Shown one piece after another: positions 1 through 8,197 of a DNA stretch of 64,000 bases. The DNA is from QGON01 sp963691905. Its GTDB lineage: Bacteria; Pseudomonadota; Gammaproteobacteria; Chromatiales; Chromatiaceae. The position numbers and the translations under genes are program-made. Position 1 is the first letter of the stretch. Every line of letters begins with the position of its first letter. Below the pieces are notes generated by a model. That model did not search any database and was not told where the DNA came from. It worked only from the letters and a program-made list of their open reading frames with translations. Where the stretch lies: assembly GCA_963691905.1 (NCBI GenBank), contig OY829893.1, positions 1,054,001-1,118,000 of the forward strand. The letters run 5' to 3'.

Positions 1-98
1 CGTTTTGCGTCGAAACCACCGGTTTCCACGTCCACCACCACTGGCAGATAGCCCCGAAAACGATGGACGATGAGTGGATTGTAGCTTGTCTCGTTCAT
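1..98 (-). CDS. rnt: Ribonuclease T, N-terminal part (cut by window edge)
   Basis: The minus strand from the ATG at 98 reads an N-terminus ending in RFRGYLPVVVDVETGGFDAK, the start of RNase T, a DEDD 3'-5' exoribonuclease that trims the 3' ends of tRNA and other stable RNAs. The acidic residues of the first exonuclease motif fall at D23 and E25, the same numbers as in the E. coli enzyme, which supports the chosen start. Only 32 codons are inside the window. It is followed on the same strand side by pyrC, a pairing seen in other gammaproteobacteria. The identity rests on the short but distinctive motif. Confidence 0.85.
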   Translation of the reverse strand, partial: MNETSYNPLIVHRFRGYLPVVVDVETGGFDAK

Positions 99-208
99 GC
101 ACAAAGGATAAAGAAAAGCGGCAGGGTTTACGAATCTGACTGTTGGGTTTCGTCGTATTTCAGATCATTGGTATGTTATTGTTTCGGGATCAGGGATCCC
201 AAGGCTTA

Positions 209-946
209 ATGGCTGTGCAAATGATAAACAGGGTTGTGATCGGGCTTTTGCTCCCGCTTGTTCTGCTGGGACTATCGGCATGCGCCAGCGTGCCGGAGGG
301 AACGGAGCATATTGCTGATCCGCTGGAGGGGATGAACCGTTCCATCAATAGATTCAACACTGACTTCGATAACACCATTGCAAAACCGGTGGCCAAAGGA
401 TATCAGGCGATCACACCCGATCCGCTGGATCGGGGTTTTACCAACTTTTTTCATAATCTTGCGGATATCAATTCTGCCGCCAACAATCTGTTTCAATTTA
501 AACCCGGACGTGCGATTACCGATGTTGGGCGCCTCTGCGTCAACACAACAGTCGGTTTGCTGGGTTTTATCGATGTGGCCTCTGATATCGGTATTCCCGA
601 ATACAAAGAGGATTTGGGGCAGACATTGGGATACTGGGGTTATGAGGAGAGTACCTACGTTATGCTGCCGATGTTGGGTCCCAGCACCGTGCGGGATTTC
701 GTGGGCAAGACCGGGGACGTTTTCATGAACCCAATCTACTATACTTCAGAAGGAGTCTACTGGACGCTGCTTGCCTTCAGATATGTCGATCTGCGGGCAG
801 ATCTGTTGCGTGCGACCAAGGTGGTGGATGAGGCTGCAATCGATCCTTACGCCTTCGTTCGCGAATCCTACCTGCAGAAACGCCGCTTCGATATCTATGA
901 TGGTGACCCACCGCTGGAAGATGATCCATTTTTGGATGATATCTGA
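209..946 (+). CDS. mlaA: MlaA (VacJ)-family outer-membrane lipoprotein
   Basis: This 245-residue protein has a lipoprotein signal peptide with the lipobox LSAC, followed by the family signature DPLEGMNRSINRFN and a hydrophobic alpha-helical body. MlaA sits in the outer membrane and removes mislocalised phospholipids from the outer leaflet, passing them to the Mla transport chain. The open frame extends upstream to a TTG at 143, but the signal peptide fits a start at ATG 209 or ATG 221; 209 has AAGG just upstream. The C-terminus is acidic and Pro-rich. No other mla gene is adjacent. Confidence 0.9.
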   Translation: MAVQMINRVVIGLLLPLVLLGLSACASVPEGTEHIADPLEGMNRSINRFNTDFDNTIAKPVAKGYQAITPDPLDRGFTNFFHNLADINSAANNLFQFKPGRAITDVGRLCVNTTVGLLGFIDVASDIGIPEYKEDLGQTLGYWGYEESTYVMLPMLGPSTVRDFVGKTGDVFMNPIYYTSEGVYWTLLAFRYVDLRADLLRATKVVDEAAIDPYAFVRESYLQKRRFDIYDGDPPLEDDPFLDDI

Positions 947-960
947 GGTTGTCTCTCGAC

Positions 961-1992
961 CTATCTCACTATCTGCCAGTCAATCTGCTCCCCGGCGCAT
1001 AAGGGAACCAGAGTCGCATTACCGAAATTGTAGCTATCAGGTACCTTCCAGGGCCGCTTCTTCAGGGTGATCTGTTTCAGGTTCCTGGGCAGTCCGTAAA
1101 AGTCCGGGCCGAAAAAGCTCGCAAATCCCTCCAGCTTATCCAGAGCGCCAGCTTGGTCGAAGGCTTGTGTATAGAGCTCAATGGCGGCATGGGCGGTGTA
1201 ACAACCAGCGCAGCCACAAGCACACTCCTTGGCTCCAAGTGAGTGAGGCGCGCTGTCGGTGCCGAGAAAAAATCGTGGATTGCCACTGGTTGCGGCGCTG
1301 ATCAAAGCTGTCTGATGGGATTCCCGCTTGAGTATCGGCAGACAGTAGAAATGGGGACGAATGCCGCCCGCCAGCATTGCATTGCGATTGAAGAGGAGGT
1401 GGTGCGCGGTGATGGTGGCTGCCACATTGTCCGCTGCGGCAGAGACAAAATCCGCTGCTTCTTTGGTAGTGATGTGTTCAAAAACCAGGCGAAGCTCCGG
1501 AAATTCCCTGACCAGCGGCTCCAGATGCCGACCGATGAAAGTTTTCTCCCGATCGAAAATATCGACATGGCTGTCGGTCACCTCTGCATGTACCAGCAAA
1601 GGTAGTCCATGTTTCTGCATTGCTTCCAGTACCGGGTACATCTTTCTGATATCGGTAACGCCAGAGTCAGAGTTGGTGGTAGCGCCGGCCGGATAGAGTT
1701 TTACCGCATGCACGATGCCGCTCTCTTTTGCAGACCCTATCTCAGCGGGTGAGAGATTATCTGTCATATAGAGTGTCATAAGCGGCTGGAAGTCTGAGTT
1801 GGTTTCCAGTGCATGGAGAATCCTCTCCCGGTAAGCCCTTGCCATCTCTGTGTCGGCAACTGGCGGCTTAAGGTTCGGCATGATGATGGCCCGGCCAAAA
1901 CGTTCTGCGCTATGGGCGACCACTGAGGCCATCGCCTCATCGTCACGCAGGTGGAGGTGCCAGTCGTCAGGTTGAGTCAGAGTGATATGCAT
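961..1992 (-). CDS. pyrC: Dihydroorotase (class II)
   Basis: This 343-residue enzyme cyclises carbamoyl-aspartate to dihydroorotate in pyrimidine synthesis. The N-terminal metal motif HLHLRDD (H12, H14), the Lys to be carboxylated in HAVKLYPAGATTNSDSG, the metal histidines in VHAEVTD and FEHITTKEA and the catalytic Asp in GTDSAPHS are all present. The length is normal for the short, E. coli-type class. It converges with mlaA, leaving only about 14 bp between the stops. Confidence 0.97.
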   Translation of the reverse strand: MHITLTQPDDWHLHLRDDEAMASVVAHSAERFGRAIIMPNLKPPVADTEMARAYRERILHALETNSDFQPLMTLYMTDNLSPAEIGSAKESGIVHAVKLYPAGATTNSDSGVTDIRKMYPVLEAMQKHGLPLLVHAEVTDSHVDIFDREKTFIGRHLEPLVREFPELRLVFEHITTKEAADFVSAAADNVAATITAHHLLFNRNAMLAGGIRPHFYCLPILKRESHQTALISAATSGNPRFFLGTDSAPHSLGAKECACGCAGCYTAHAAIELYTQAFDQAGALDKLEGFASFFGPDFYGLPRNLKQITLKKRPWKVPDSYNFGNATLVPLCAGEQIDWQIVR

Positions 1993-2170
1993 GGTGTAAC
2001 CGGGTGTGAATCGCTTGCCGATAGAAGAATTCTATAAAGCGAAACGAATTATACGTAAATTGTATTTGCCTAATTAAGAAATTACTAATATTATACTTCT
2101 CGAAAGCTACGAAGTATCTGCTTTCCACTTGCTGCTAAGCACATATTCTATCTCTAAAGGAGAGTACGCA

Positions 2171-2506
2171 ATGAACAATATCATTAAAGCTACAGCTGCC
2201 GCAGTTCTGATCGCTGCTTCTGCTTCTGCTTCCGCATGGTGGGGTGGTCCTGGCTATGGCAACCGTGGTTGGGGTAACGACTGGCTGGGTGATGGCTGGG
2301 GTGATGGTTCTGGTGACTTCAGCTTCGGCATGAGCGGTAGCGCTCGTGGTTCCGGTTATGGTTCTGGTCGTGGTTACAACAACTACTATAACCGTGGTTA
2401 CGGCGGCTACGGCGCGCCTTACGGCTACGGCGCGCCTTACGGCTACGGCGGTTATCCTTACGCCGCTCCGGTTGCCCCGGCAGCTCCAGCTGCTCCAGCT
2501 AAGTAA
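2171..2506 (+). CDS. Sulfur-globule-type secreted Gly/Tyr-rich protein
   Basis: This is a 111-residue precursor. It has a clean Sec signal peptide ending ASASA, then WW followed by a low-complexity chain dominated by Gly, Tyr, Trp and Asn with GYGAPYGYGAPYGYGGYPY near the end and a short Pro/Ala tail. That composition is typical of sulfur globule proteins (CV1/CV2, SgpA/B type) of purple sulfur bacteria and sulfur-oxidising symbionts, which coat periplasmic elemental-sulfur inclusions. The start is set by AAAGGAG at 2157-2163 before ATG 2171; the frame is open back to 2129. The assignment is by composition and neighbourhood, so other structural glycine-rich proteins remain possible. Confidence 0.75.
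   Translation: MNNIIKATAAAVLIAASASASAWWGGPGYGNRGWGNDWLGDGWGDGSGDFSFGMSGSARGSGYGSGRGYNNYYNRGYGGYGAPYGYGAPYGYGGYPYAAPVAPAAPAAPAK
2405..2450 (+). repeat. 18-bp in-frame tandem repeat (about 2.5 copies)
   Basis: The unit GGCTACGGCGCGCCTTAC occurs at 2405-2422 and 2423-2440, with a partial third copy. Each unit encodes GYGAPY inside the sulfur-globule-like protein. The copies are identical in DNA, which suggests recent expansion by slippage. Confidence 0.9.
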
Positions 2507-2606
2507 TTCGAGCTGACAGCAATAGGATTGAATGCACAGGGACGTGCGAGAACAAACAAACAGACAAATTAACTAGCTTTCAATAACAAATTTTCGGGTG
2601 TGTGAC

Positions 2607-3269
2607 ATGAAAAAAGTTTCTATTATCGCTGCTGCCATCGTTCTGGCTGCAACTTCAGCTTCAGCCAGTGCCTGGTGGGGCAATAACTGGGGTGATGATT
2701 TCTTCGGTGACGGTTTTGGCGCCGGTGACTTCGATTTTAATTTCAACATGAGCGCTCGTGGTCGTGGCAATGGTAGTGGTTGGGGTCGTGGTTACGATCA
2801 CTATGGTTATGGTCCTTACGGTTACGCACCTTACTACGGCGCTCCTGCCGCTGTTGCTGCCCCGACCGCAGAGCAGCAGGCTGCCGTTGCTGAGCAACAG
2901 AAGGCTTTCGCTGAACAGCAGCAGAAAGCATACGGACAGGCAGTTTCCGCACAGCGTCAGTACGCTGAGCAGTACAACGCCGATCCCATGGCTTCCATGG
3001 ATGCACGTATGAAGTCCATGCAGGAGAGGATGGAAGCTGATCGCAAGATGATGGAAGAGCGGATGCAGAACCGCATGCCTTCTATGCCCGCCATGCCTGA
3101 GTCCATTGCCCAGCGCATTGAAGAGTCCAATGCCCGCCGCGACGAGATGGTCAAAGAGATGGAAGCCCGCCGTGCTGAGATGCAACAGCAGATGGAAGAG
3201 CGCCGCAAGGTTTCTATGGAACGTGTGCCCTTCGAGCGTCCTGCTTTCGCGGCTCGCAAGGACATCTAA
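2607..3269 (+). CDS. Sulfur-globule-type protein with long charged coiled-coil tail
   Basis: This 220-residue secreted protein has a signal peptide ending SASASA, then WWGNNWGDDFF and a Gly/Asn/Tyr-rich stretch like its upstream neighbour, so the two are paralogous in their first half. From about residue 85 the character changes to a Gln/Ala-rich and then Met/Glu/Arg-rich region (repeated MEERM, EARRAEM and QQMEERR patterns) that should form a long coiled coil. A coat protein with an added oligomerisation or tethering tail is the natural reading. ATG 2607 follows a weak Shine-Dalgarno; a GTG at 2598 would add three residues. It is probably co-transcribed with the upstream gene (100-bp gap) and ends at the terminator at 3292. 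Confidence 0.7.
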   Translation: MKKVSIIAAAIVLAATSASASAWWGNNWGDDFFGDGFGAGDFDFNFNMSARGRGNGSGWGRGYDHYGYGPYGYAPYYGAPAAVAAPTAEQQAAVAEQQKAFAEQQQKAYGQAVSAQRQYAEQYNADPMASMDARMKSMQERMEADRKMMEERMQNRMPSMPAMPESIAQRIEESNARRDEMVKEMEARRAEMQQQMEERRKVSMERVPFERPAFAARKDI

Positions 3270-3291
3270 GCGTTATAGCGTTTAGTCTCTG

Positions 3292-3329
3292 AAAAAAGCG
3301 CGCCCGGCTCTGCCGGGTGCGCTTTTTTT
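3292..3329 (+). terminator. Rho-independent terminator after the sulfur-globule genes
   Basis: An A-tract, the 17-bp stem AAAAAAGCGCGCCCGGC with a three-base loop and its complement GCCGGGTGCGCTTTTTT (one G-T wobble) end in a run of T. It lies 22 bp after the stop codon. The A/T symmetry means it could also work from the other side. Confidence 0.95.
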
Positions 3330-3561
3330 ATGTGTTTGAAAAATCTGGCATGAAGCGGTGATTGTCACCCAATTATCTGAAAACAATAATATTTTGCGGG
3401 GATTATTTCGGTATTAAATCTGCAAAAAACCTCGCCTTGTTGTATATTGCGCGTATTAATTCTAAGTATTTGTTTGTCCAATAATAGAACGGAAATGCTT
3501 CTGTTTGCCGGGTGCAGATAGTCGGCAGGGCATCCGTTCTCTACAACAATTGAGAAATTCG
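3330..3561 (+). promoter_or_regulatory. aceE upstream region (232 bp)
   Basis: This is a non-coding, AT-rich gap between the terminator and aceE. It must hold the promoter of the pyruvate dehydrogenase operon. No operator could be assigned by eye. The Shine-Dalgarno ahead of ATG 3562 is weak (TGAGAAA). Confidence 0.4.
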
Positions 3562-6216
3562 ATGGCGACAAGACCCGATATCGACCCTCTGGAGACTGAA
3601 GAGTGGCTCGATGCCCTTGAGGCAGTGTTGGAAAATGAAGGGGTTGAGCGAGCCCACTTTCTGATAGAAAAGTTGGTGGATATGGCTCGCCGCTCTGGTG
3701 CGCATCTACCATTCAGCGCCAACACGGCCTATGTGAATACCATCCCGGTCAGTCAGCAGCAGCGGTTTCCCGGCGATCGGGCCATGGAACGCCGCATCCG
3801 TTCATTCATTCGCTGGAATGCCATGGCGATGGTGGTGCAGGCGAATCGAATCTCCACCGAGTTGGGCGGACATATCTCCAGTTTTGCCTCCGTTGCCACC
3901 CTGTTTGATGTGGGATTCAACCACTTCTTCCACGCATCGAACAAGAATAGTGAAGGTGACCTGATCTTTTTTCAGGGGCACTCCGCGCCGGGTATCTATG
4001 CGCGGGCCTACCTTGAAGGGCGCATCAGCGAGGATCAGCTCTACAGTTTTCGCCAGGAGGTTGATGGTGACGGCCTCTCTTCCTATCCGCACCCCTGGTT
4101 GATGCCGGGTTTCTGGCAGTTCCCCACTGTCTCGATGGGACTCGGCCCGCTGATGGCGATCTATCAGGCGCGTTTCATGCGTTATCTCCACGACCGGGGT
4201 ATATCCAACACCGAGAACCGCAGGGTCTGGGCCTTCTGCGGTGATGGCGAGATGGACGAACCGGAGGCGTTGGGCGCCATATCTCTCGCCGGACGCGAAC
4301 GTCTCGATAACCTGGTCTTTGTGGTGAACTGCAATCTGCAACGACTCGATGGGCCGGTACGGGGTAACGGCAAGATCATCCAGGAGTTGGAGGCAGTCTA
4401 TCGTGGCGCCGGATGGAACGTGATCAAAGTGGTGTGGGGCGGTTACTGGGATCCCCTGATCGCCAAAGACAAGAGTGGTCACCTGCTGAAACGCATGGAA
4501 GAGTGCGTGGATGGTGACTATCAAGCCTATAAGGCAAAAGGTGGTTCCTATACCCGCGAGCACTTCTTCGGTAAATATCCGGAGTTGCAGGATATGGTCG
4601 CCAACATGACCGATGAAGAGATCTGGCGCCTCAACCGTGGCGGTCACGATCCTCACAAAGTTTATGCTGCCTATGCGGAGGCGACTGCCCACAAGGGGCA
4701 GCCGACGGTAATCCTGGCAAAGACGGTGAAGGGTTACGGTATGGGTGTCGCCGGTGAAGGGCAGAATATCACCCACTCGCAGAAGAAGATGGGCGAGGCG
4801 GCCTTGAAGGCGTTCCGCGACCGTTTCAACATCCCGATCTCCGACGATCAGATTGGCGCGGCACCATTCTACAAACCGTCATCAGACAGCCAGGAGATGG
4901 CGTATATGCATGCGCGCCGCCAGTCCCTGGGCGGCTATCTGCCACAGCGGCGAACTGAGGTCGCAGCGGTGGAGGTGCCCGATCTTTCCCATTTCAAGGC
5001 GCTGCTGGAGGGGAGTGGGGATCGTGAGCAGTCCACCACCATGGCTTTTGTGCGCCTGCTCAATATGCTGATTCGGAACAGGAAGCTGGGCAAGCAGGTG
5101 GTGCCGATTATCCCTGATGAGGCACGTACCTTCGGCATGGAAGGCATGTTCCGCCAACTGGGCATCTACTCCTCCGTGGGGCAGCTCTACGAACCGGTGG
5201 ATGCGGATCAGGTAATGTACTATCGCGAGGACAAGAAGGGGCAGATCCTGCAGGAAGGCATCAACGAGGCGGGCGCCATGTCCTCCTGGATTGCAGCCGC
5301 CACCGCCTATAGTAATCACGGGACCACCATGATCCCGTTCTACATCTACTACTCGATGTTTGGTTTTCAGCGTATCGGAGATCTGGCCTGGGCTGCCGGT
5401 GATATGCAGGCGAAGGGTTTTCTCATTGGTGGCACCGCCGGGCGTACCACCCTGGCGGGAGAAGGGTTGCAGCACCAGGACGGCCACAGCCACCTGATGG
5501 CGGCCACCATCCCCAACTGTGTCGCCTATGATCCCGCGTTTGCCTTCGAGATGACGGTGATCGTGCAGGATGGCATGCGACGCATGTATCAGGAAAAGGA
5601 GAGTATTTTTTACTACATCACCGTGATGAACGAGAACTATCTGCAACCCGCCATGCCCGAGGGGGTGGAGAGCGGTATCGTGAACGGGATGTATCTCTTC
5701 CAGAAGGGCGGCAAGCGCAAAAAACGGGTCCAGTTGCTGGGCAGTGGCGCGATCCTGCGAGAGGTAATCGCTGCGGCTGAACTGCTGGAAAAGGACTTCA
5801 GTATCTCTGCAGATGTCTGGAGTGTCACAAGTTTCAACGAGCTGCGTCGCGACGGTCTCGATGTCGAACGTTGGAACATGCTGCATCCGGATGAAACGCC
5901 TCGCAGCAGCTATGTTGAGGGCCTGCTGGCGGAAACCAAGGGTCCTGTGGTTGCGGCCACTGATTATATGCGCAGCTATGCAGACCAGATCCGGCCTTTC
6001 GTGAAGGCGAGGTACAGCGTGTTGGGCACCGATGGTTTCGGCCGCAGTGATATGCGCAGTCAGCTGCGGAAGTTTTTCGAGGTGAATCGCTACTACATTG
6101 TAGTTGCCGCTCTCAAGATGTTGGCGGATGACGGGGAGATCGATCTCTCCAATGTCAGCAAGGCGATCAAAAAGTACAAAATCGATCCGGAAAAGCCGAA
6201 TCCAACGACGGTATAA
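3562..6216 (+). CDS. aceE: Pyruvate dehydrogenase E1 component (homodimeric type)
   Basis: This 884-residue, ThDP-dependent enzyme decarboxylates pyruvate and acetylates the lipoyl groups of E2. The length matches E. coli AceE (887 residues). The thiamine diphosphate motif begins at GDGEMDEPEALGA and ends in the VFVVNCNLQRLDGPV region, and the mid-domain contains PIIPDEARTFGMEG. The frame stays open for 19 codons upstream, but family N-termini align with ATG 3562. It is the first gene of the aceE-aceF-ahpD-like-lpd cluster. Confidence 0.98.
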   Translation: MATRPDIDPLETEEWLDALEAVLENEGVERAHFLIEKLVDMARRSGAHLPFSANTAYVNTIPVSQQQRFPGDRAMERRIRSFIRWNAMAMVVQANRISTELGGHISSFASVATLFDVGFNHFFHASNKNSEGDLIFFQGHSAPGIYARAYLEGRISEDQLYSFRQEVDGDGLSSYPHPWLMPGFWQFPTVSMGLGPLMAIYQARFMRYLHDRGISNTENRRVWAFCGDGEMDEPEALGAISLAGRERLDNLVFVVNCNLQRLDGPVRGNGKIIQELEAVYRGAGWNVIKVVWGGYWDPLIAKDKSGHLLKRMEECVDGDYQAYKAKGGSYTREHFFGKYPELQDMVANMTDEEIWRLNRGGHDPHKVYAAYAEATAHKGQPTVILAKTVKGYGMGVAGEGQNITHSQKKMGEAALKAFRDRFNIPISDDQIGAAPFYKPSSDSQEMAYMHARRQSLGGYLPQRRTEVAAVEVPDLSHFKALLEGSGDREQSTTMAFVRLLNMLIRNRKLGKQVVPIIPDEARTFGMEGMFRQLGIYSSVGQLYEPVDADQVMYYREDKKGQILQEGINEAGAMSSWIAAATAYSNHGTTMIPFYIYYSMFGFQRIGDLAWAAGDMQAKGFLIGGTAGRTTLAGEGLQHQDGHSHLMAATIPNCVAYDPAFAFEMTVIVQDGMRRMYQEKESIFYYITVMNENYLQPAMPEGVESGIVNGMYLFQKGGKRKKRVQLLGSGAILREVIAAAELLEKDFSISADVWSVTSFNELRRDGLDVERWNMLHPDETPRSSYVEGLLAETKGPVVAATDYMRSYADQIRPFVKARYSVLGTDGFGRSDMRSQLRKFFEVNRYYIVVAALKMLADDGEIDLSNVSKAIKKYKIDPEKPNPTTV

Positions 6217-6284
6217 ATACCGGACACGGGATATCTGTCGATATCCCTGAAGAGAATTTTCCGCTATGCGGCAGAGGAAACAAC

Positions 6285-7616
6285 GTGGGTAAAACGACCG
6301 AAATATTGTTGCCCGATATTGGCGATTTCGATGAAGTCGAGGTAATCGAGCTGTTGGTCTCAGTGGGGGACCGGGTGTCTGTTGAGGATTCGCTACTCAC
6401 TCTGGAGAGTGACAAGGCCACCATGGAGATTCCCTCACCCCATGCCGGTGTGGTGCAGGCACTCTTCATCAAGGTTGGGGATCGTATCGGCCAGGATCAA
6501 AAAATAGCGACTCTGGAACTTGATGATGGTGTTGCAGAGACGGCATCGGATCAGAGTGTCTCATCACCCGCGCCCGCAGCTGAAGAGATTGAAGCCGTGC
6601 AGGCACCCGCACCGGCTAATCAACGTGATGTCACCAATGAGCGTATTCCCGGCGAGAAAGCCGCGAGTGCGCCACCGGTGCCGAACAGTCCTGCCGTCAA
6701 AACTGATCGCAAGGCACACGCCAGCCCGGCTGTGCGCAGATTCGCCAGAGAACTGGGCGTGGAGCTGTCACTGGTGAAGGGTAGTGGTCCCAAGGGGCGG
6801 GTGACCAAGGAAGATGTGCAGGGCTTTGTTAAGCAATCCCTCAAAGGTGGCCAGCCGACAGGCACGAGAGGTTCCCCGTTCGAGATGCCTGCGGGTCCGG
6901 AGGTGGATTATGCCCGGTTCGGCGAAATCGATACCCAGCCTCTGGGACGTATCAAGAAACTCAGCGGTGCTCATCTGCATCGTTGCTGGTTGACGGTACC
7001 CCATGTCACGCAGTTCGATGAGGCAGACATCACCGAGCTGGAGACATTCCGCAAGGCGCAGAAGGAAGTGGCTCTGAAACAGGATATCCGGCTTACCTTC
7101 ATGCCGTTCATGATGAAGGCGGTGGCGGCGGCATTGAAAGAGATGCCGACCCTGAATGCCGCGCTGGCAGCGGATGGTGAGAATCTGATCTATCGGAACT
7201 ATATCCACATCGGAGTGGCGGTGGACACCCCCAATGGACTGGTGGTGCCGGTGATCCGGGATGTGGATAAAAAGGGTGTTTTTGAACTGGCGAAAGAGTT
7301 GATGGCGGTGAGCGGCCGGGCGCGTGACGGCAAGCTGCTGCCCGCCGATATGCAGGGGGGGTGTTTCTCCATCTCCAGTCTGGGAGGCATTGGCGGCACC
7401 GCATTTACGCCTATCGTCAACGCGCCTGAAGTGGCGATCCTGGGGGTCTCCCGCGCGGCCATGAAACCGGTCTGGGATGGCAATGAGTTCCAGCCGCGCC
7501 TGATGCTGCCGCTCTCGCTCTCTTACGACCATAGGGTGGTCGATGGTGCAGACGGTGTGCGTTTCACAAGCCTGTTAGGTGGCCTGCTTTCCGAGATCCG
7601 ACGACTCTTGCTCTGA
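6285..7616 (+). CDS. aceF: Pyruvate dehydrogenase E2, dihydrolipoamide acetyltransferase
   Basis: This 443-residue core subunit has one N-terminal lipoyl domain with the lipoylated Lys44 in ESDKATMEIPSP. A Pro/Ala-rich linker, an E3/E1-binding domain (about 144-182, SPAVRRFARELGVEL and GPKGRVTKEDV) and the acetyltransferase domain with the active-site SLSYDHRVVDGADG follow. E. coli AceF carries three lipoyl domains; here there is one, plus another on E3. GTG 6285 is preceded by AGAGGA at 6273-6278. It lies 68 bp after aceE, probably in the same operon. Confidence 0.97.
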   Translation: MGKTTEILLPDIGDFDEVEVIELLVSVGDRVSVEDSLLTLESDKATMEIPSPHAGVVQALFIKVGDRIGQDQKIATLELDDGVAETASDQSVSSPAPAAEEIEAVQAPAPANQRDVTNERIPGEKAASAPPVPNSPAVKTDRKAHASPAVRRFARELGVELSLVKGSGPKGRVTKEDVQGFVKQSLKGGQPTGTRGSPFEMPAGPEVDYARFGEIDTQPLGRIKKLSGAHLHRCWLTVPHVTQFDEADITELETFRKAQKEVALKQDIRLTFMPFMMKAVAAALKEMPTLNAALAADGENLIYRNYIHIGVAVDTPNGLVVPVIRDVDKKGVFELAKELMAVSGRARDGKLLPADMQGGCFSISSLGGIGGTAFTPIVNAPEVAILGVSRAAMKPVWDGNEFQPRLMLPLSLSYDHRVVDGADGVRFTSLLGGLLSEIRRLLL

Positions 7617-7677
7617 TCGTCCGCTTCTCCAGGAATGACGTACAATGTGCAAGTCTCTTTTTCAAAAGGAACCGAGC

Positions 7678-7968
7678 ATGTTGAACGCCGAACAAAAAGC
7701 GCTCTACGACGCCTTTTATGAGTCAACCCACAATAACCGCTATCTCGACCGGAAGAGTGAGGTGCTGGTAGGGCTGGCGGCAGCGATGGCGATGAACTGC
7801 GCCCCCTGCACGGACTACTATCTGCAACAGTCCAAAGACGCGCAGGTCAGCAAAGGTGAATTGTCCGAGGTGTTGGCCAAGGTGATGGCCGTTGCCGCCG
7901 GGCAGAAGCGGCTGCAGGTTCAGCAAGTGTTGCAGAAGTCGAAGGTCGACCTCGATTCGTTTGGGTAA
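7678..7968 (+). CDS. AhpD-fold / carboxymuconolactone-decarboxylase-like CxxC protein
   Basis: This small 96-residue, all-helical protein carries the thiol pair CAPC (C41, C44) followed by TDYYLQQSKDAQVSKGEL. This is the layout of AhpD-like alkylhydroperoxidases in the CMD superfamily, although the exact substrate is not readable. AAAAGGA at 7664-7670 fixes ATG 7678. It lies between the E2 and E3 genes of the pyruvate dehydrogenase complex. In mycobacteria AhpD is reduced by a lipoylated acyltransferase and lipoamide dehydrogenase, so a peroxide-defence link to this complex is a reasonable inference here. Confidence 0.8.
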   Translation: MLNAEQKALYDAFYESTHNNRYLDRKSEVLVGLAAAMAMNCAPCTDYYLQQSKDAQVSKGELSEVLAKVMAVAAGQKRLQVQQVLQKSKVDLDSFG

Positions 7969-8197
7969 CATCCAGTATGTAGGCATGATCAAGCGTAGCG
8001 GATCAGGCAAATATGTCGGTACTGCAAATGGTAGGCGCCTGTTCCGCAAGCTTGAACAGGCCTGCAGATCTATACAAAGGAGAACGTTGGATAGCCGACA
8101 CCCTCGTTTGTGTATGTCGCCTATCCTATGCACTCTTTAGTAGTATTAACCAAGGCACCGCCCCGCGCTGCCATTCAACCTGTTCCGAGGATTGAGC
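7969..8197. other. Intergenic gap between the AhpD-like gene and lpd, with palindromic repeat
   Basis: No convincing gene is present. The imperfect palindrome GATCAAGCGTAGCGGATC lies at 7987-8004, and a related motif recurs near 63.5 kb. GAGG at 8187-8190 is the ribosome-binding site of lpd. Confidence 0.5.

Noticed and set aside
2661..3185. 174-codon ORF antisense to the second sulfur-globule-like gene
   Set aside because: His/Leu-rich composition is the mirror of the Gly/Tyr/Met-rich gene; no ribosome-binding site; the plus-strand gene has signal peptide and terminator.
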